64,000 nt of DNA from REEB95 sp035934995 (GCA_035934995.1 DASYXI010000040.1:90778-154777); one strand, 5' to 3'; shown: positions 9,882 to 20,003, numbered from the stretch's first letter. The notes: generated by a model not told the origin, from the letters alone. Program-made: numbers and translations.

Positions 9882-10358
9882 ATGGCGGTATCGGCTGAGA
9901 AGATCGTATGGGACTACGCATTATTTCTGGAGCGTCGGTGGGGCACGGGTGATGGCGCCACGTTGTTCTACGACGAGTCCGTGTTGCCATATCTCAAACA
10001 AAAGATACTCGAATCCCTTGAAGCGGTAATTTCACGCGAGCCGCGCGATGATCGCGTGGAAATTCAAAAGGCAGTGGCCGTGTGCCTGGCAGATTATCAG
10101 AGCGGTGTCGGCCCTGAGCCGTTTGACGACTTTGGGTTAACTCCTTCTCAAACCGAGCGCATGCTGAAGTTGATGCAAGGAAGCGACGAGGAAATTAAGG
10201 CGGGGGCGGAGCTCATGGCGAACGCGCCTTATCGCGACCGAGCTGAACGCCTTAAAAAGATTCGGGATGAGGAGGCGAAACTAATCGCGGCGCGTATTGA
10301 GGTGGCATCGAGGTTGCGCGAGAAGAGGCGACGGGGGCTTTTCGGGTTTTTGCGGTAA
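9882..10358 (+). CDS. hypothetical protein
   Basis: 158 residues, mostly helical, acidic in the middle and very basic at the end (REKRRRGLFGFLR). It starts at an ATG preceded by GGGGAGGGGG (spacing about 3-8), a strong ribosome site. There is no signal peptide or membrane segment and I do not recognise a family. It lies among island cargo, with the next gene starting 31 nt after its stop. Confidence 0.6.
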   Translation: MAVSAEKIVWDYALFLERRWGTGDGATLFYDESVLPYLKQKILESLEAVISREPRDDRVEIQKAVAVCLADYQSGVGPEPFDDFGLTPSQTERMLKLMQGSDEEIKAGAELMANAPYRDRAERLKKIRDEEAKLIAARIEVASRLREKRRRGLFGFLR

Positions 10359-10389
10359 AAATTCTGGTCATTCCACCCAAGGGCCTCGG

Positions 10390-10875
10390 GTGCTCACCAA
10401 GGTATCGACGCTGGCGCTTGCGCTCTACTGGGCCAGTATCTCGCTCGCTGTGGCTCAAGCACCGATACGGCCTGACCCTTCGCGGACACCCGGCGCGATC
10501 AACCCGGACGTGACGCAAGCAAACATTTACGAGACGATCTGCGTGCGCGGCTGGACACGAAGCGTTCGGCCACCCGAGGAGTACACCTACCGGTTGAAGC
10601 GCGAGCAACTTCGCGAGTGGAACTACGCAGACCAACAGACACGCGACTACGAGGAGGATCACCTGATCCCACTTGAGCTAGGCGGCAATCCGACTTCGCC
10701 GCAGAACCTCTGGCCCGAGCCGTGGCACGGGCCTTGGAACGCCCGCGTCAAGGACGAGTTGGAGAATTACCTGAACGAACAGGTGTGCGCCGGTCGAATG
10801 TCGCTTGAAGAAGCGCAAAAGGAGATCGCAGGCGACTGGGTGGCAGCATACAGAAAGTACCTGGGGAACCGGTGA
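10390..10875 (+). CDS. secreted HNH-like protein
   Basis: 161 residues from the GTG at 10390, which puts a signal peptide at the front (LALALYWASISLAVAQA, cleavage near residue 25). The mature part has YEEDHLIPLELGG followed by PQNLWPEP, the Asp-His and Asn pattern of HNH-like domains in exported bacterial proteins. Whether it still cuts DNA is unknown; only part of the beta-beta-alpha metal motif is visible. Exported HNH proteins may act on periplasmic or incoming DNA, but that is inference. Confidence 0.6.
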   Translation: MLTKVSTLALALYWASISLAVAQAPIRPDPSRTPGAINPDVTQANIYETICVRGWTRSVRPPEEYTYRLKREQLREWNYADQQTRDYEEDHLIPLELGGNPTSPQNLWPEPWHGPWNARVKDELENYLNEQVCAGRMSLEEAQKEIAGDWVAAYRKYLGNR

Positions 10876-11047
10876 TCTACACTTCAGGGCAAGTCAATTC
10901 CGGGACGGCAGCGGTAGAACACTGCACCGTGCAGGCGCAGCGACGGTCGGCAGCCGCGGCTTGCTTCCACGCCCGCCGCTGTACGGCCCCGGTTCCCGGT
11001 TGCCGCAGTGCAGCCAAGCAACGCCAAAACAGGCATTCGGTGCCAGT

Positions 11048-11653
11048 TCATTTAGGACCTGCCAAGCTGGCGCGGTGAGACGGGCCTAACGCTGAAGCAC
11101 CGTAGAATACAAAAACCGCTCGCTCTACTAGTGTGGCAATGGCGGCGGCTAGGCTATCGCCGGCGTGCTGGGATACGATGAGCCCTTCGTCGCTCTGATT
11201 CACCCCCCAACGGTCAACCTGCTCGACAACCATGATGCCAAGGAAAGGCAAGACGGAATTGAGGTCTAAAGATTCGCGGGACCTCATTTTAATCAGGGTT
11301 CTCTGGTCAAGGGCGTTAGCGGGGTCGGCTTGGTCTATACAGGCCAGACCTATAGGTTCGCCTGCAGTTCGAATCGCTTCGCGGAGAAGTCGCCAAGCCT
11401 CGGGGGCGCGGTCTCTCCAACCGCCATGCCAGAGCATGATAATCGGCAAAGTATTAGACCGCGCGACGACCTTTGACATGTATTGCGGCTGCCCGCGAAC
11501 GATTTCTCCGGGTCGGCCTCGATCTATGTTGGATTGTCCGGGTGGCAGAACTGATAAATCACGCTCACCTTGATTCGCTGGCTTCCGACGCACGAGCCAA
11601 ACCATGAGCGAAACAAGTCCCAATAGGACTATGAGCGTGCCGAGATTGGTCAT
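11048..11653 (-). CDS. hypothetical protein with N-terminal membrane anchor
   Basis: 201 residues. Residues 4-22 (LGTLIVLLGLVSLMVWLV) form one transmembrane segment followed by RRK, so the remainder is probably cytoplasmic. The soluble part contains LPIIMLWHGGWRDRAPEAW and a hydrophobic strand near VLPFLGIMVVEQV. I do not recognise the family. It reads the same way as the DUF4236 gene upstream (11716-12072) and may be co-transcribed with it. Confidence 0.55.
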   Translation of the reverse strand: MTNLGTLIVLLGLVSLMVWLVRRKPANQGERDLSVLPPGQSNIDRGRPGEIVRGQPQYMSKVVARSNTLPIIMLWHGGWRDRAPEAWRLLREAIRTAGEPIGLACIDQADPANALDQRTLIKMRSRESLDLNSVLPFLGIMVVEQVDRWGVNQSDEGLIVSQHAGDSLAAAIATLVERAVFVFYGASALGPSHRASLAGPK

Positions 11654-11715
11654 TTGGAGCGCCGGGCTCCCTTATTTGGGCCAACTGTGGTCCGTTCAAG
11701 CGATGCGGTATGGCC

Positions 11716-12072
11716 TTAGGATACTAACAGCAGGACCATCCCAACAACGACGCCGATCACAAAGGCCCAGAGGACTAATTTCCATCCTTGCGAAGGAGGA
11801 ATATCTGCCTCAGAAGCCACTTCGGGCGCGCCGGGTTCTTGTGCAGGCGCCTCTATGCTTTCATCTCCCTGCCACGGTTTTGTTGGAGAACGCCAGCTTA
11901 GGCCCGTACCGGGCAGCCCCACTGTCTTGCGTGTGCCGCGCTTTGACAGATTGTACGTGAGGCCTCGGCCACCCAGTGAAGTCGATATTCCCGACTTAGA
12001 TAGGTTCAGCCAAACGCCTGGGATGATGCTAACGCGACGGCGAAATCGGAAGCCCATCACCACCCCCACCAA
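11716..12072 (-). CDS. DUF4236 domain membrane protein
   Basis: 118 residues. The N-terminal 55 match the DUF4236 signature: GFRFRRRV, then WLNLSKSGISTSLGG, then GLTYNLSKRGTRKTVGLPGTG. A low-complexity linker (Glu/Pro/Ala) leads to one C-terminal transmembrane helix (WAFVIGVVVGMVLLL). DUF4236 proteins are small and of unknown function, often in mobile regions. The true start may be the ATG at residue 6. Confidence 0.8.
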   Translation of the reverse strand: MVGVVMGFRFRRRVSIIPGVWLNLSKSGISTSLGGRGLTYNLSKRGTRKTVGLPGTGLSWRSPTKPWQGDESIEAPAQEPGAPEVASEADIPPSQGWKLVLWAFVIGVVVGMVLLLVS

Positions 12073-12333
12073 TGATGACTAAGCGTGCTGATCATAATGC
12101 GACTCGGCTAGCGCTGCCACAAGAACTGCGGGGTTTTGCCACCACGGCAATTAGGCTCAATTGAGAGTATGGGCGCTGTAGCGGCGATCCATGCCGGCGG
12201 CCCCAGCAGTAGCGCGATGATGATTTTGAAAAAGAATCAACGTTCGGCGGGCTCACCAGTGATTGCCCAAAAGGGGATGCGCTGGGGCGTGGTCGGCGAA
12301 CGGATAAACCCGCGCCCGGATCAAGGTGCTGCC

Positions 12334-12576
12334 TTAGTCCGATTTGCGTTTACGGCGAGGCGTTCCGACAACGAGCCGGCCATTCTCAAAGCGCTGACTC
12401 TCCGCCTCCTGCTTGGTGGCTGGGGCACCAAACATGCCGCGTTTGAATGCGTTCTCGCCGGCGTAGGGCAGCCACTTCTGTTGCTCCGGATCCCAAACCT
12501 GCTCAACCGACACAACATCCGCAGGCCCGCGAAAATATGCACCGTCATACTCGCAGTATTTCCAACGACGTGCCAA
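12334..12576 (-). CDS. small hypothetical protein
   Basis: 80 residues with protein-like composition (EYDGAYFRGPADVVS, then VWDPEQQKWLPY, and a basic C-terminus). The only usable start is a TTG at 12576, and the open frame extends 11 codons further without another start, so the original 5' end may have been lost. No membrane segment and no recognised family. Confidence 0.45.
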   Translation of the reverse strand: MARRWKYCEYDGAYFRGPADVVSVEQVWDPEQQKWLPYAGENAFKRGMFGAPATKQEAESQRFENGRLVVGTPRRKRKSD

Positions 12577-12850
12577 CGGTTCGCCCTCCCATCTGTGATC
12601 CGATGCCGTCTACTAATTTTAAGCTGTCCCCCAATACAATTAGGGGCGGTGGACCTCAAAGCAACGAGCCGACGGGATTGTTTTTGCTACGCCGAGCCCG
12701 CGTTTTTGACTCCGGGCGGCTGACCGCCGCCAACTACCGCCCCGACTTAGCTCCGCCGAGCGCGGGGCGTTTTCTTGCGCCCGTCAGAACCGCAAGCAAA
12801 AAGGGACTTAGCGGCGCTTTGCAAATTGGCAACGTGCTTCAAACGTCTCG

Positions 12851-12903
12851 TGGTGCTGACGTGCGGATTCGAACCGCAGACATACTGATTACGAAACATT
12901 TGC
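12851..12903 (-). repeat. 3' half of tRNA-Thr(CGT), attachment-site remnant
   Basis: On the minus strand this reads from the anticodon loop TTTCGTAATCAG through a perfect T arm (TGCGGTTCGAATCCGCA) to CGTCAGCACCA. The 5' half is missing. It matches the 3' half of the tRNA-Thr at 17126-17200 and is what a tRNA-targeting element leaves at its far end. Confidence 0.75.
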
Positions 12904-12956
12904 CCGCTACCAACAACAAACAAATCTTGCGCGGGTTTGGAGAGATCAACTGTCGG

Positions 12957-13079
12957 CCATCGTCCACCCAAATCAAGCCGCCACTCGGGGAAAGGGTCGG
13001 GGAAACGCAAAATCGACATTCGCCAAACATTTGAATCCTAAATCAGAATGCGCCCGAAACGGCGGACACTCCCTCCGCC
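12957..13079. repeat. 123-bp block, copy 1 of an island-end repeat
   Basis: Contains CCATCGTCCACCCAAATC (12957-12974), the double GGGGAAA motif (12984-13005) and the hairpin GGCGGACACTCCCTCCGCC (13061-13079). The same three parts recur with identical spacing at 30257-30379. CACTCCCTCCGCC equals the 3' end of tRNA-Ser (6643-6655 region). The first two parts also resemble the int upstream region at 6744-6800. Confidence 0.7.
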
Positions 13080-13096
13080 TAAGTGGCTTCCGAATG

Positions 13097-13696
13097 TCAC
13101 GCCGGCACGTGCTGCGCATCGTTGATGCGTAGGACGCGGATCCGGCCATTCTCGATTACGATTTCATTCAGCGTGCACGGCTGCTGCTCGAGCCGCCAAT
13201 ACGCCGATAGGGGCATATCGAGGCATTGCAGTAGCAACGCGCGGTTGACGCTCAGGTGGCCCACAAGTACGACCGTGTCGCGCGCGTGTTGCTCCTCGAC
13301 CAAGCGAATGGCGCCGGCCGTGCGCGCGAGCAGTTCAGCGAGCGTTTCGTCGCCCGGAAAGCGCACGAGCTGAGGTGTTGCAAACCAGCACGCGAACATC
13401 AACGGCTCAGCACTGCGCATTTCGTCGAGCGTGCGCCATTCCCAGGCGCCGTTGTTAATGTCGTTGAGCGCATCGATCGGCCGGGCAGCGACACCGCAGG
13501 CCTCGGCAATCGCGGCGGCAGTTTCAGCGCAGCGGCCCATCGGGCTGGTATAAATCGCCGCCGGCTTCCACGTCGCGGCGATGCGTGCCGCGACTGCCTG
13601 CGCTTGTGCCCTGCCGATCTCGGTCAGCGAGGTTACGCGGCGGCCACGTGTGATGTCTCCGGCGTGGCCGTGGCACGTCAGCACGATTGTGACCAT
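13097..13696 (-). CDS. histidine phosphatase (phosphoglycerate-mutase-like) with altered RHG motif
   Basis: 199 residues from the ATG at 13696. The fold is that of the histidine phosphatase superfamily: N-terminal strand with the catalytic His, YTSPMGRCAETAAAIAEACG, and the second His in VLVGHLSVNRALL. Family members carry RHG around the phosphorylated His; here it reads CHG (VLTCHGHAG), so the first phosphate-binding Arg is missing. Substrate unknown. It may be a weakened enzyme or a binding protein. Confidence 0.8.
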   Translation of the reverse strand: MVTIVLTCHGHAGDITRGRRVTSLTEIGRAQAQAVAARIAATWKPAAIYTSPMGRCAETAAAIAEACGVAARPIDALNDINNGAWEWRTLDEMRSAEPLMFACWFATPQLVRFPGDETLAELLARTAGAIRLVEEQHARDTVVLVGHLSVNRALLLQCLDMPLSAYWRLEQQPCTLNEIVIENGRIRVLRINDAQHVPA

Positions 13697-13980
13697 CGTG
13701 CTCTCATAGCCGAGGCCACCGTCGCATGCCAATCACGCTGACGTTACACCACACCCGCGTATTTATCCTGGCTGCGCGCGCGCCCAGCGCGCAGCGCTAA
13801 CAATAGATTGCGCAGCGGCGCGGTAGTGCCGTTGGTTAACGTTGGTAAATCACACGCTCGCCACGTTGACCCCTTTTGCCTGTACTGCGATGAGGCGAGT
13901 TCCCAAAAAGAGAGCTCGCGCGAGGCGGGGTAATGAACACAAGAAAATTTGATCGGTCGGCATTACGTGCGGCCTCGACC

Positions 13981-14304
13981 CTAAATTGATTCCAGCTCTA
14001 TTCGCTCGGGATTGAACAGCGCCAACGACGCCGCGTACACGTCGCGCTCGTCGGTCCGGATTCGTGCAATCTCGTTGGCGACGCGGTGCCATATGCTTGC
14101 CGCAGCAAGTTCGCCCTGAGCTTGCAGTCCAAGAGCGCGCTGCGTCGCGTGGATCGCAGCATTTTTGCCGCGTCGCCTGATCATCAGCAGTGCCGCTTCT
14201 CGGATCTCAGATCCTCGAGGCATCGAGAACCCCATTTGGTCGCCCGAACGAGGGTGCACATAAGAAATTTCTACAACCTTAAAATTGGAACCGCTTCCGT
14301 TCAC
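13981..14304 (-). CDS. small helical protein, paralogue of 6255-6503
   Basis: 107 residues. Its core (REAALLMIRRRGKNAAIHA, then an Ala-rich helix, then AASIWHRVANEIARIR) follows the 6255-6503 protein position by position, with a longer N-terminus (SYVHPRSGDQMGFSMPRG). Function unknown. A plausible shorter start is the internal Met of MGFSMPRG. Intact frame. Confidence 0.6.
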   Translation of the reverse strand: MNGSGSNFKVVEISYVHPRSGDQMGFSMPRGSEIREAALLMIRRRGKNAAIHATQRALGLQAQGELAAASIWHRVANEIARIRTDERDVYAASLALFNPERIELESI

Positions 14305-14514
14305 GCCGCTGTGTGCGGCCAGACAAAATGCATTTGTTGCATACCAGAGCAGTCGGACGCTGACAAAAAGCGAACGATGAATGCTCCCGCGTGCGGCCTA
14401 GAGCCGCGGTCGGCAGTTTTGCTCGGCAAAGCCCGGTCGAGTGAAAGCATTCTCCTGAAAATCTCCGGCGCCTGCAATGGGCTCAATCGAGTGGGCCGGT
14501 CGGGGTGTAGACGG

Positions 14515-14863
14515 TTATTTCGCACCCCCTGCAAGAAATGCGTTTAGCCTACGTATGACGCCCGCGTCGATCTCGCGCCAGTGTGCGAGTTGCGACTCGT
14601 GGAACGTGTAGAGAAATCTAATCTGATCCGCGATAGTTCGTCGGGCAGAGCCCTCGTCGAACCCGACCGTCTTCCTGGTACACCAGCCAGGAACGTCCCA
14701 AATTCTGACTTTCCATAGCGATTCCGAACCGATACTCGCCGAAGAAAAAGGGCCTGCCGTTCCGGCCAAATGCGGTTCTCAAATGCACGGGTCGAAATCG
14801 CTGGCACTCAGGTGCGGTCGTCGACAAGCCTTGCTGCAGAACCAAAATGCCCTGTGCAGTCAC
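14515..14863 (-). pseudogene. frameshifted hypothetical gene
   Basis: Two overlapping minus-strand frames look like halves of one protein. The upstream frame gives PFFFGEYRFGIAMESQNLGR followed by SWLVYQEDGRV; the downstream frame continues GFDEGSARRTIADQIRFLYT and ends LNAFLAGGAK. The switch falls near 14660-14675 and needs a single-base indel. No family is recognised. Confidence 0.45.
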
Positions 14864-14912
14864 CTGCGCAACTGCTAAAATTTACTTCCGCCCGATACAA
14901 GGAGGTTCCGAC

Positions 14913-15425
14913 ATGATCGAGAATCAGATTAGTGAAGGGGGACCTCAAACTCAAAACTTGCCGACGAACTCCATCTCATACTTGTCGGAATCTGCGTTGG
15001 GCGCCGGATTGACTGCCGATGAGTTGAACGCGCTTGCCAACAAAATAGAGTTGCGCAAGCTGTCTAAGAACGAGGTCCTCATCTCTGAAGGGGCTGAAGA
15101 CAGCCATTTGTACGCGGTTGCGCAAGGGGAATTGGGCATTTCGCGAGAAGACCACCGCGGCGGAGTGAATTTCGGCACGTTAAAAGCCGGGATGATTTTC
15201 GGCGAGCTCGCTTTCCTCGTTGGGCTGAAACGCACAGCGACTGTCAAAGCAGAAACCGATGATGCATGTGTTATTGCGCTGCGGCGTGAACAGCTAGAAT
15301 CAATGCTATCAGAGCACCCGCAAGTGGTTTACAAAGTAATGTGTTCGATCGTCCGGTCAGCATACCGGACTGTCAATAATATGGACGGGGCCTACTCCGA
15401 TCTCATCCATTATGTCCACAGTTAG
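14913..15425 (+). CDS. cyclic-nucleotide-binding domain protein
   Basis: 170 residues from the ATG at 14913, with GGAGG 7 nt upstream. A cNMP-binding beta-roll occupies about residues 35-150: LSKNEVLISEGAEDSHLYAV, then GELGIS, GMIFGELAFLVGLKRTATVKA and a closing helix. The phosphate-cassette core GELAFL and the following RTA are kept. There is no DNA-binding HTH, so it is not a full Crp/Fnr regulator. It probably senses a nucleotide and partners with another protein; no partner is evident nearby. Confidence 0.8.
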   Translation: MIENQISEGGPQTQNLPTNSISYLSESALGAGLTADELNALANKIELRKLSKNEVLISEGAEDSHLYAVAQGELGISREDHRGGVNFGTLKAGMIFGELAFLVGLKRTATVKAETDDACVIALRREQLESMLSEHPQVVYKVMCSIVRSAYRTVNNMDGAYSDLIHYVHS

Positions 15426-15615
15426 AAACAGCCAACTGTCTCAGGGCGTGTTTCGATCGGCCCCTTGCCGCGGCAGAACTCGGAATCTGTTTCCTGCAAA
15501 CTAGTTTCCCGGTATTAATCTGCCGTCAGACTGTAATTACCTGTCGCCCACTTGCCTTGGTAGACTGCGCTTCTCGCATGCGATAGCAGTCAGACCTTCG
15601 GGCAGATCAGAGACG

Positions 15616-15643
15616 AGAGGCTCCTGCGCGGCTAGGAGCCTCT
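15616..15643. terminator. perfect 10-bp hairpin
   Basis: AGAGGCTCCT (15616-15625) pairs perfectly with AGGAGCCTCT (15634-15643) around an 8-nt loop. There is no T-run on either side, so it is either a weak terminator for the cNMP-binding gene or another RNA structure. It overlaps a minus-strand stretch encoding LPEGLTAI. Confidence 0.4.
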
Positions 15644-15718
15644 GCCGGCCGTTGATTGATAGAAGCACTTGCGACGCGCGTGGTGTATCGTAGGGATCGG
15701 ACGCCGGTGGAGGTCCCT

Positions 15719-16129
15719 ATGAAATTGACCGGTCCCATCATAGTTGCGGCCATTACTTCGATACTCGTTGGTGTCAGCCCCGCCCTCGCAGGAAATGGTG
15801 GTGGCAGCTGGCACGTCGGAGGCGGTGGTGACTGGCACGGCGGCTGCTGCTGGCACGGCGGCTGGCACGGCGGTTGGGGCGTCTCTCTCGGGTTTGGCCC
15901 CTGGTGGGGGTATCCTTACGGCTATTACCCGTACCCATATGCGTACGCTCCTTATCCATATACCTCCGCTCCGCCGTACCCCTACGCGTCGTACCCTGTA
16001 ACTTCCGCAGCGCCGCCGGTACCCGCGAATGTCTGGTATTACTGCCGATCAAAGAAGGGATATTATCCGTACGTCTCGTCTTGTTCTGAGGCGTGGCAGC
16101 AAGTCCCGGCGCGGCCTCCGAATAGATAA
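15719..16129 (+). CDS. secreted Gly/Trp/Tyr-rich protein
   Basis: 136 residues from the ATG at 15719 (upstream GGTGGAGGT). The signal peptide is about residues 1-24 (IIVAAITSILVGVSPALA). A Gly/His/Trp-rich region (WHGG repeats) and a Pro/Tyr-rich region follow, and the C-terminus WYYCRSKKGYYPYVSSC, then W..VPARPP, is a conserved two-cysteine motif of small proteobacterial exported proteins. Likely cell-envelope or extracellular; function unknown. Confidence 0.75.
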   Translation: MKLTGPIIVAAITSILVGVSPALAGNGGGSWHVGGGGDWHGGCCWHGGWHGGWGVSLGFGPWWGYPYGYYPYPYAYAPYPYTSAPPYPYASYPVTSAAPPVPANVWYYCRSKKGYYPYVSSCSEAWQQVPARPPNR

Positions 16130-16583
16130 CAGCTGCTGCTTCGCTCGGATGGTCACGGTGTCCTGACCCGTGTGGGTCCTCAAAAACGACGCTGTCGTGC
16201 TCAATGCGGTCAACCCCTCGGGCACATCATTGACGATATAGGCTCCGGCGCGGGAACATGACTGAAGGTTATTTGCGGGGCATGGCGCGAACGCAATACC
16301 GCTTATGAGCGGACCTACCTTTCCGAGGACATTTTGTCGCGAGTCCCCCGGTGACAGGTGGTGCGCCAAGCCCGACCGCGAGGCAAAAAGTCATCGAACA
16401 CTCGGCTGAGTTGCTCGGCTCAAGAAACACGAGCATACTTTTGTGAGCCGGCAAATACCGGCCCTCAATTCCGTGTTGGTGACGACACATGCTTGGTTCG
16501 GCTCACGTGAGCCGCAGTCAAATGGCGCGGGAGTGCCATTTCGAATCGCACATTTAAATCGATCACAATACAAGGGGGAAGCC
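16130..16583. other. intergenic region with degenerate coding trace
   Basis: No intact gene. On the minus strand around 16205-16255 the frame reads AGAYIVNDVPEGLTAL, similar to the start of the protein at 43036-43287 (PGVYTIANLPEGFTAV), but without a CxxC region. Confidence 0.4.
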
Positions 16584-16976
16584 ATGATGAAGCCAGTGTT
16601 GCTGTTTACCGCAGCTTCAGCCGCTCTAATTCTTCCCAGCCTGACTCTCGGAGCTGAGCCTTATGACGGCTCATGGAATGGAACGATTGAAGGTGGTGGC
16701 GGAAAATGTCCGCCCGCACAGTTCGTCATGCAAATAAAGGGGACCGCCGCTCATCTAAAGTTAGAGGTGGGCGCCAGACCTATCGTGTTTGAGGCTAGTG
16801 TCTCTGCGGATGGCGCGGTCACGGGCTCATATGACCGCTTTGATCATACGATTTATGGGAACATTTCCGGAAGAATTACCGGGGACGATTTCGCCGGAAG
16901 ATACGAATCATTCTTCCAGCCTAAACAGGCGAGCTGCGTTCGAAACCTGACCGCCAAGCGTTCTCGGCCCAACTAA
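16584..16976 (+). CDS. small exported protein
   Basis: 130 residues from the ATG at 16584, preceded by AAGGGGGA. The signal peptide is about residues 1-22 (LLFTAASAALILPSLTLGA). The mature part looks like a small beta-barrel: YDGSWNGTIEGGGGKCPPAQ, G-rich turns (SADGAVTGSY, GRITGDDFAGRY), and two cysteines that may form a disulfide. This resembles small periplasmic proteins found widely in Rhizobiales; no function is assigned. Confidence 0.7.
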   Translation: MMKPVLLFTAASAALILPSLTLGAEPYDGSWNGTIEGGGGKCPPAQFVMQIKGTAAHLKLEVGARPIVFEASVSADGAVTGSYDRFDHTIYGNISGRITGDDFAGRYESFFQPKQASCVRNLTAKRSRPN

Positions 16977-17125
16977 GACCGTTTCATCACTCATCGAGCC
17001 TGGGTGCGGCCTGCACGGCACCAGTTCGCGCTGTGGAAAGAGGCCAAAACGGGTTATCGACGCGCGGGTTATTCGCACGGCCGAAATGGCATAAGCGACT
17101 TATGGCCTATTTTATAGGGTTAATC

Positions 17126-17200
17126 TGGTGCCGACGCGTGGGTTCGAACCGCGGACCTGCTGATTACGAATCAATTGCTCTACCGCTGAGCTATGTCGGC
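17126..17200 (-). tRNA. tRNA-Thr (anticodon CGT), possibly degenerating
   Basis: Minus-strand cloverleaf with encoded CCA; anticodon loop TTCGTAA gives CGT (Thr). Three stem mismatches are visible: acceptor position 7 (A-C), anticodon stem 27-43 (A-C) and one T-stem pair (C-A). All could be single transitions from a normal tRNA-Thr. It could still be functional or may be an early pseudogene. Pieces of its 3' half recur at 12851-12903 and 21943-21991. Confidence 0.8.
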
Positions 17201-17528
17201 ATCCATGGACCGCAAGGCGGCCGAACCTACAACCGCGTGGCGCGGGGCGTCCATCGACTGCACGAGCCTATGCCTTGGGTTCGCGCCCTCTGCCTATCTG
17301 ATTCTCATCGTAACGGATGGTGCCGGCGCTGGCTATCCGCGGAGCACTTCGAGCCGAATAGATGGTGTACGGCGCATAGCGCGCAGCTCAGCCAACGTCC
17401 TCGCCGCGTGATCAGGCGGCCAGCCACCGTATCGGCAAAGTGGCATACTCCGCTCCAGAGATGTCGCATGGCCGAGGGATGAACGCGCCTCCGAGCCCCC
17501 GCTGGCTCCGGGGCCTGTCCGGTTGTAT
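17201..17528. other. region upstream of the ABC operon
   Basis: 328 bases between tRNA-Thr and the operator-like palindrome. I see no coding region with protein-like composition. It probably contains the promoter of the transporter operon, but no -35/-10 pair can be named with confidence. Confidence 0.4.
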
Positions 17529-17544
17529 CCTTGTGCGCACAAGG
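17529..17544. promoter_or_regulatory. 16-bp perfect palindrome, candidate operator
   Basis: CCTTGTGCGCACAAGG, perfectly symmetric with a central CG, 37 nt upstream of the first transporter gene. Length and symmetry fit a LacI/GalR-family operator, the usual control of sugar ABC operons. No regulator gene lies beside it. Confidence 0.5.
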
Positions 17545-17581
17545 GGACGCGTAAGCCCCGGGCCTGGGGAGGGATCGACCT

Positions 17582-18652
<1,071 letters not shown>

Positions 18653-18676
18653 ATCCACGCAAACAGGGAGGTACGT

Positions 18677-19993
18677 ATGAATGATTTGACCCGACGTGAC
18701 GTCCTCAAAGCCGGCGTGGCGACAACCGCCGCGGTGGCTGGAGCCGGATTAATGCCGGAAGCTGCACACGCGGCCTGGACCAACCAGCCCGAGCCCAACG
18801 CCTCACTCCGCGTTCTGCGGTGGAAGCAGTTCGTCGAGGGCGACATTATCAGCTTCACGGCAAGTACGAAGAAATTCACCGAGAAGACCGGCATCAAGGT
18901 CCGGGTCGATACCGAAAGCTGGGAAGACGTGCGGCCGAAGGCGGCCGTGGCCGCCAACGTCGGCGCCGGCCCGGACATCATCATCGACACCAACGACGAT
19001 CCGTTCAAATTCCCGGAGAAGCTTGTCGACCTGACCGATCTCGCCGACTACCTCGGCGGCAAGTACGGCGGCTGGTACGATACCTGCCGCCAATACGGCA
19101 TGCACAACAAGCGCTGGATCACGCTGCCCCAGGGGGTCAACGTCTCATGCATCAATTATCGCATCAGCGCGATCCAAAAGGCAGGCTTCGAGAAAATCCC
19201 CGAAGATCTGCCAAGTTTCCTTAAGCTCTGCCAGAAACTAAAGGGCACGCCAACGCCGGCGGGTTTCGCCTTGGGCCATGCCTCTGGTGACGCCAACAAC
19301 TGGACGCATTGGTGCCTGTGGACGTACGGCGGCATGGTGGTCGATCCCAAGAGCAACGTCGTCCTCGACTCGCCGGAAACCGTGGCGTCGCTGGAATACG
19401 CCAAGCAGCTCGCCGATACCTTCGTGCCGGGCACGCTGTCCTGGCTTGATCCCAGCAATAACAAGGCGTTCCTGGCCGGCGAACTCGGTCTGACCGGCAA
19501 CGGCATCTCGATTTACACCGTCGCCAAGAACTCGTCCGATCCGGCGCTCAAGGCGATCGCCGTTGATATGGACCACGCGCGTTATCCGATCGGGCCGGTG
19601 AAAAAGTTCACCGAGCAGAACCTGACCTTGTCCGCCTATATCTTCAAATATTCCAAGTATCCGCGCGCGGCGAAGGAATACCTCCGTTTCATGTGGGAGG
19701 CAGATCAGTATAACGACTGGCTGCAAGCCTCGAATGGCTACATCTCGCAACCGCTCAAGGCCTACGCCAAGAATCCGGTATGGACGGCCGATCCCAAAGC
19801 GACGCCGTTCCGTGATGGCGCCGATCGTATCTTGGTCAATGGCTACGCGGGCCCACTCGGCTATGCCTCCGCGGCGGTGATGGGCGACTTCATTGTCGTC
19901 GATATGTTCGCCGAGGCCTGCTCGGGTACACAGACACCCAAGGCGGCCGCGACACGCGCGGCCGAACGCGCGAAGCGTTACTACCAAGTATAA
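18677..19993 (+). CDS. sugar ABC transporter substrate-binding protein, Tat-exported
   Basis: 438 residues. The N-terminus carries a twin-arginine signal (TRRDVLKAGVATTAAVAGAG) with cleavage after HAA, then a family-1 solute-binding fold (LRVLRWKQFVEGD, VGAGPDIIID, LGLTGNGISIY). It captures the sugar in the periplasm and delivers it to the two permeases. The ATG is preceded by AGGGAGG. The exact substrate cannot be read from sequence. Confidence 0.92.
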   Translation: MNDLTRRDVLKAGVATTAAVAGAGLMPEAAHAAWTNQPEPNASLRVLRWKQFVEGDIISFTASTKKFTEKTGIKVRVDTESWEDVRPKAAVAANVGAGPDIIIDTNDDPFKFPEKLVDLTDLADYLGGKYGGWYDTCRQYGMHNKRWITLPQGVNVSCINYRISAIQKAGFEKIPEDLPSFLKLCQKLKGTPTPAGFALGHASGDANNWTHWCLWTYGGMVVDPKSNVVLDSPETVASLEYAKQLADTFVPGTLSWLDPSNNKAFLAGELGLTGNGISIYTVAKNSSDPALKAIAVDMDHARYPIGPVKKFTEQNLTLSAYIFKYSKYPRAAKEYLRFMWEADQYNDWLQASNGYISQPLKAYAKNPVWTADPKATPFRDGADRILVNGYAGPLGYASAAVMGDFIVVDMFAEACSGTQTPKAAATRAAERAKRYYQV

Positions 19994-20003
19994 GGTGATA
20001 GGG

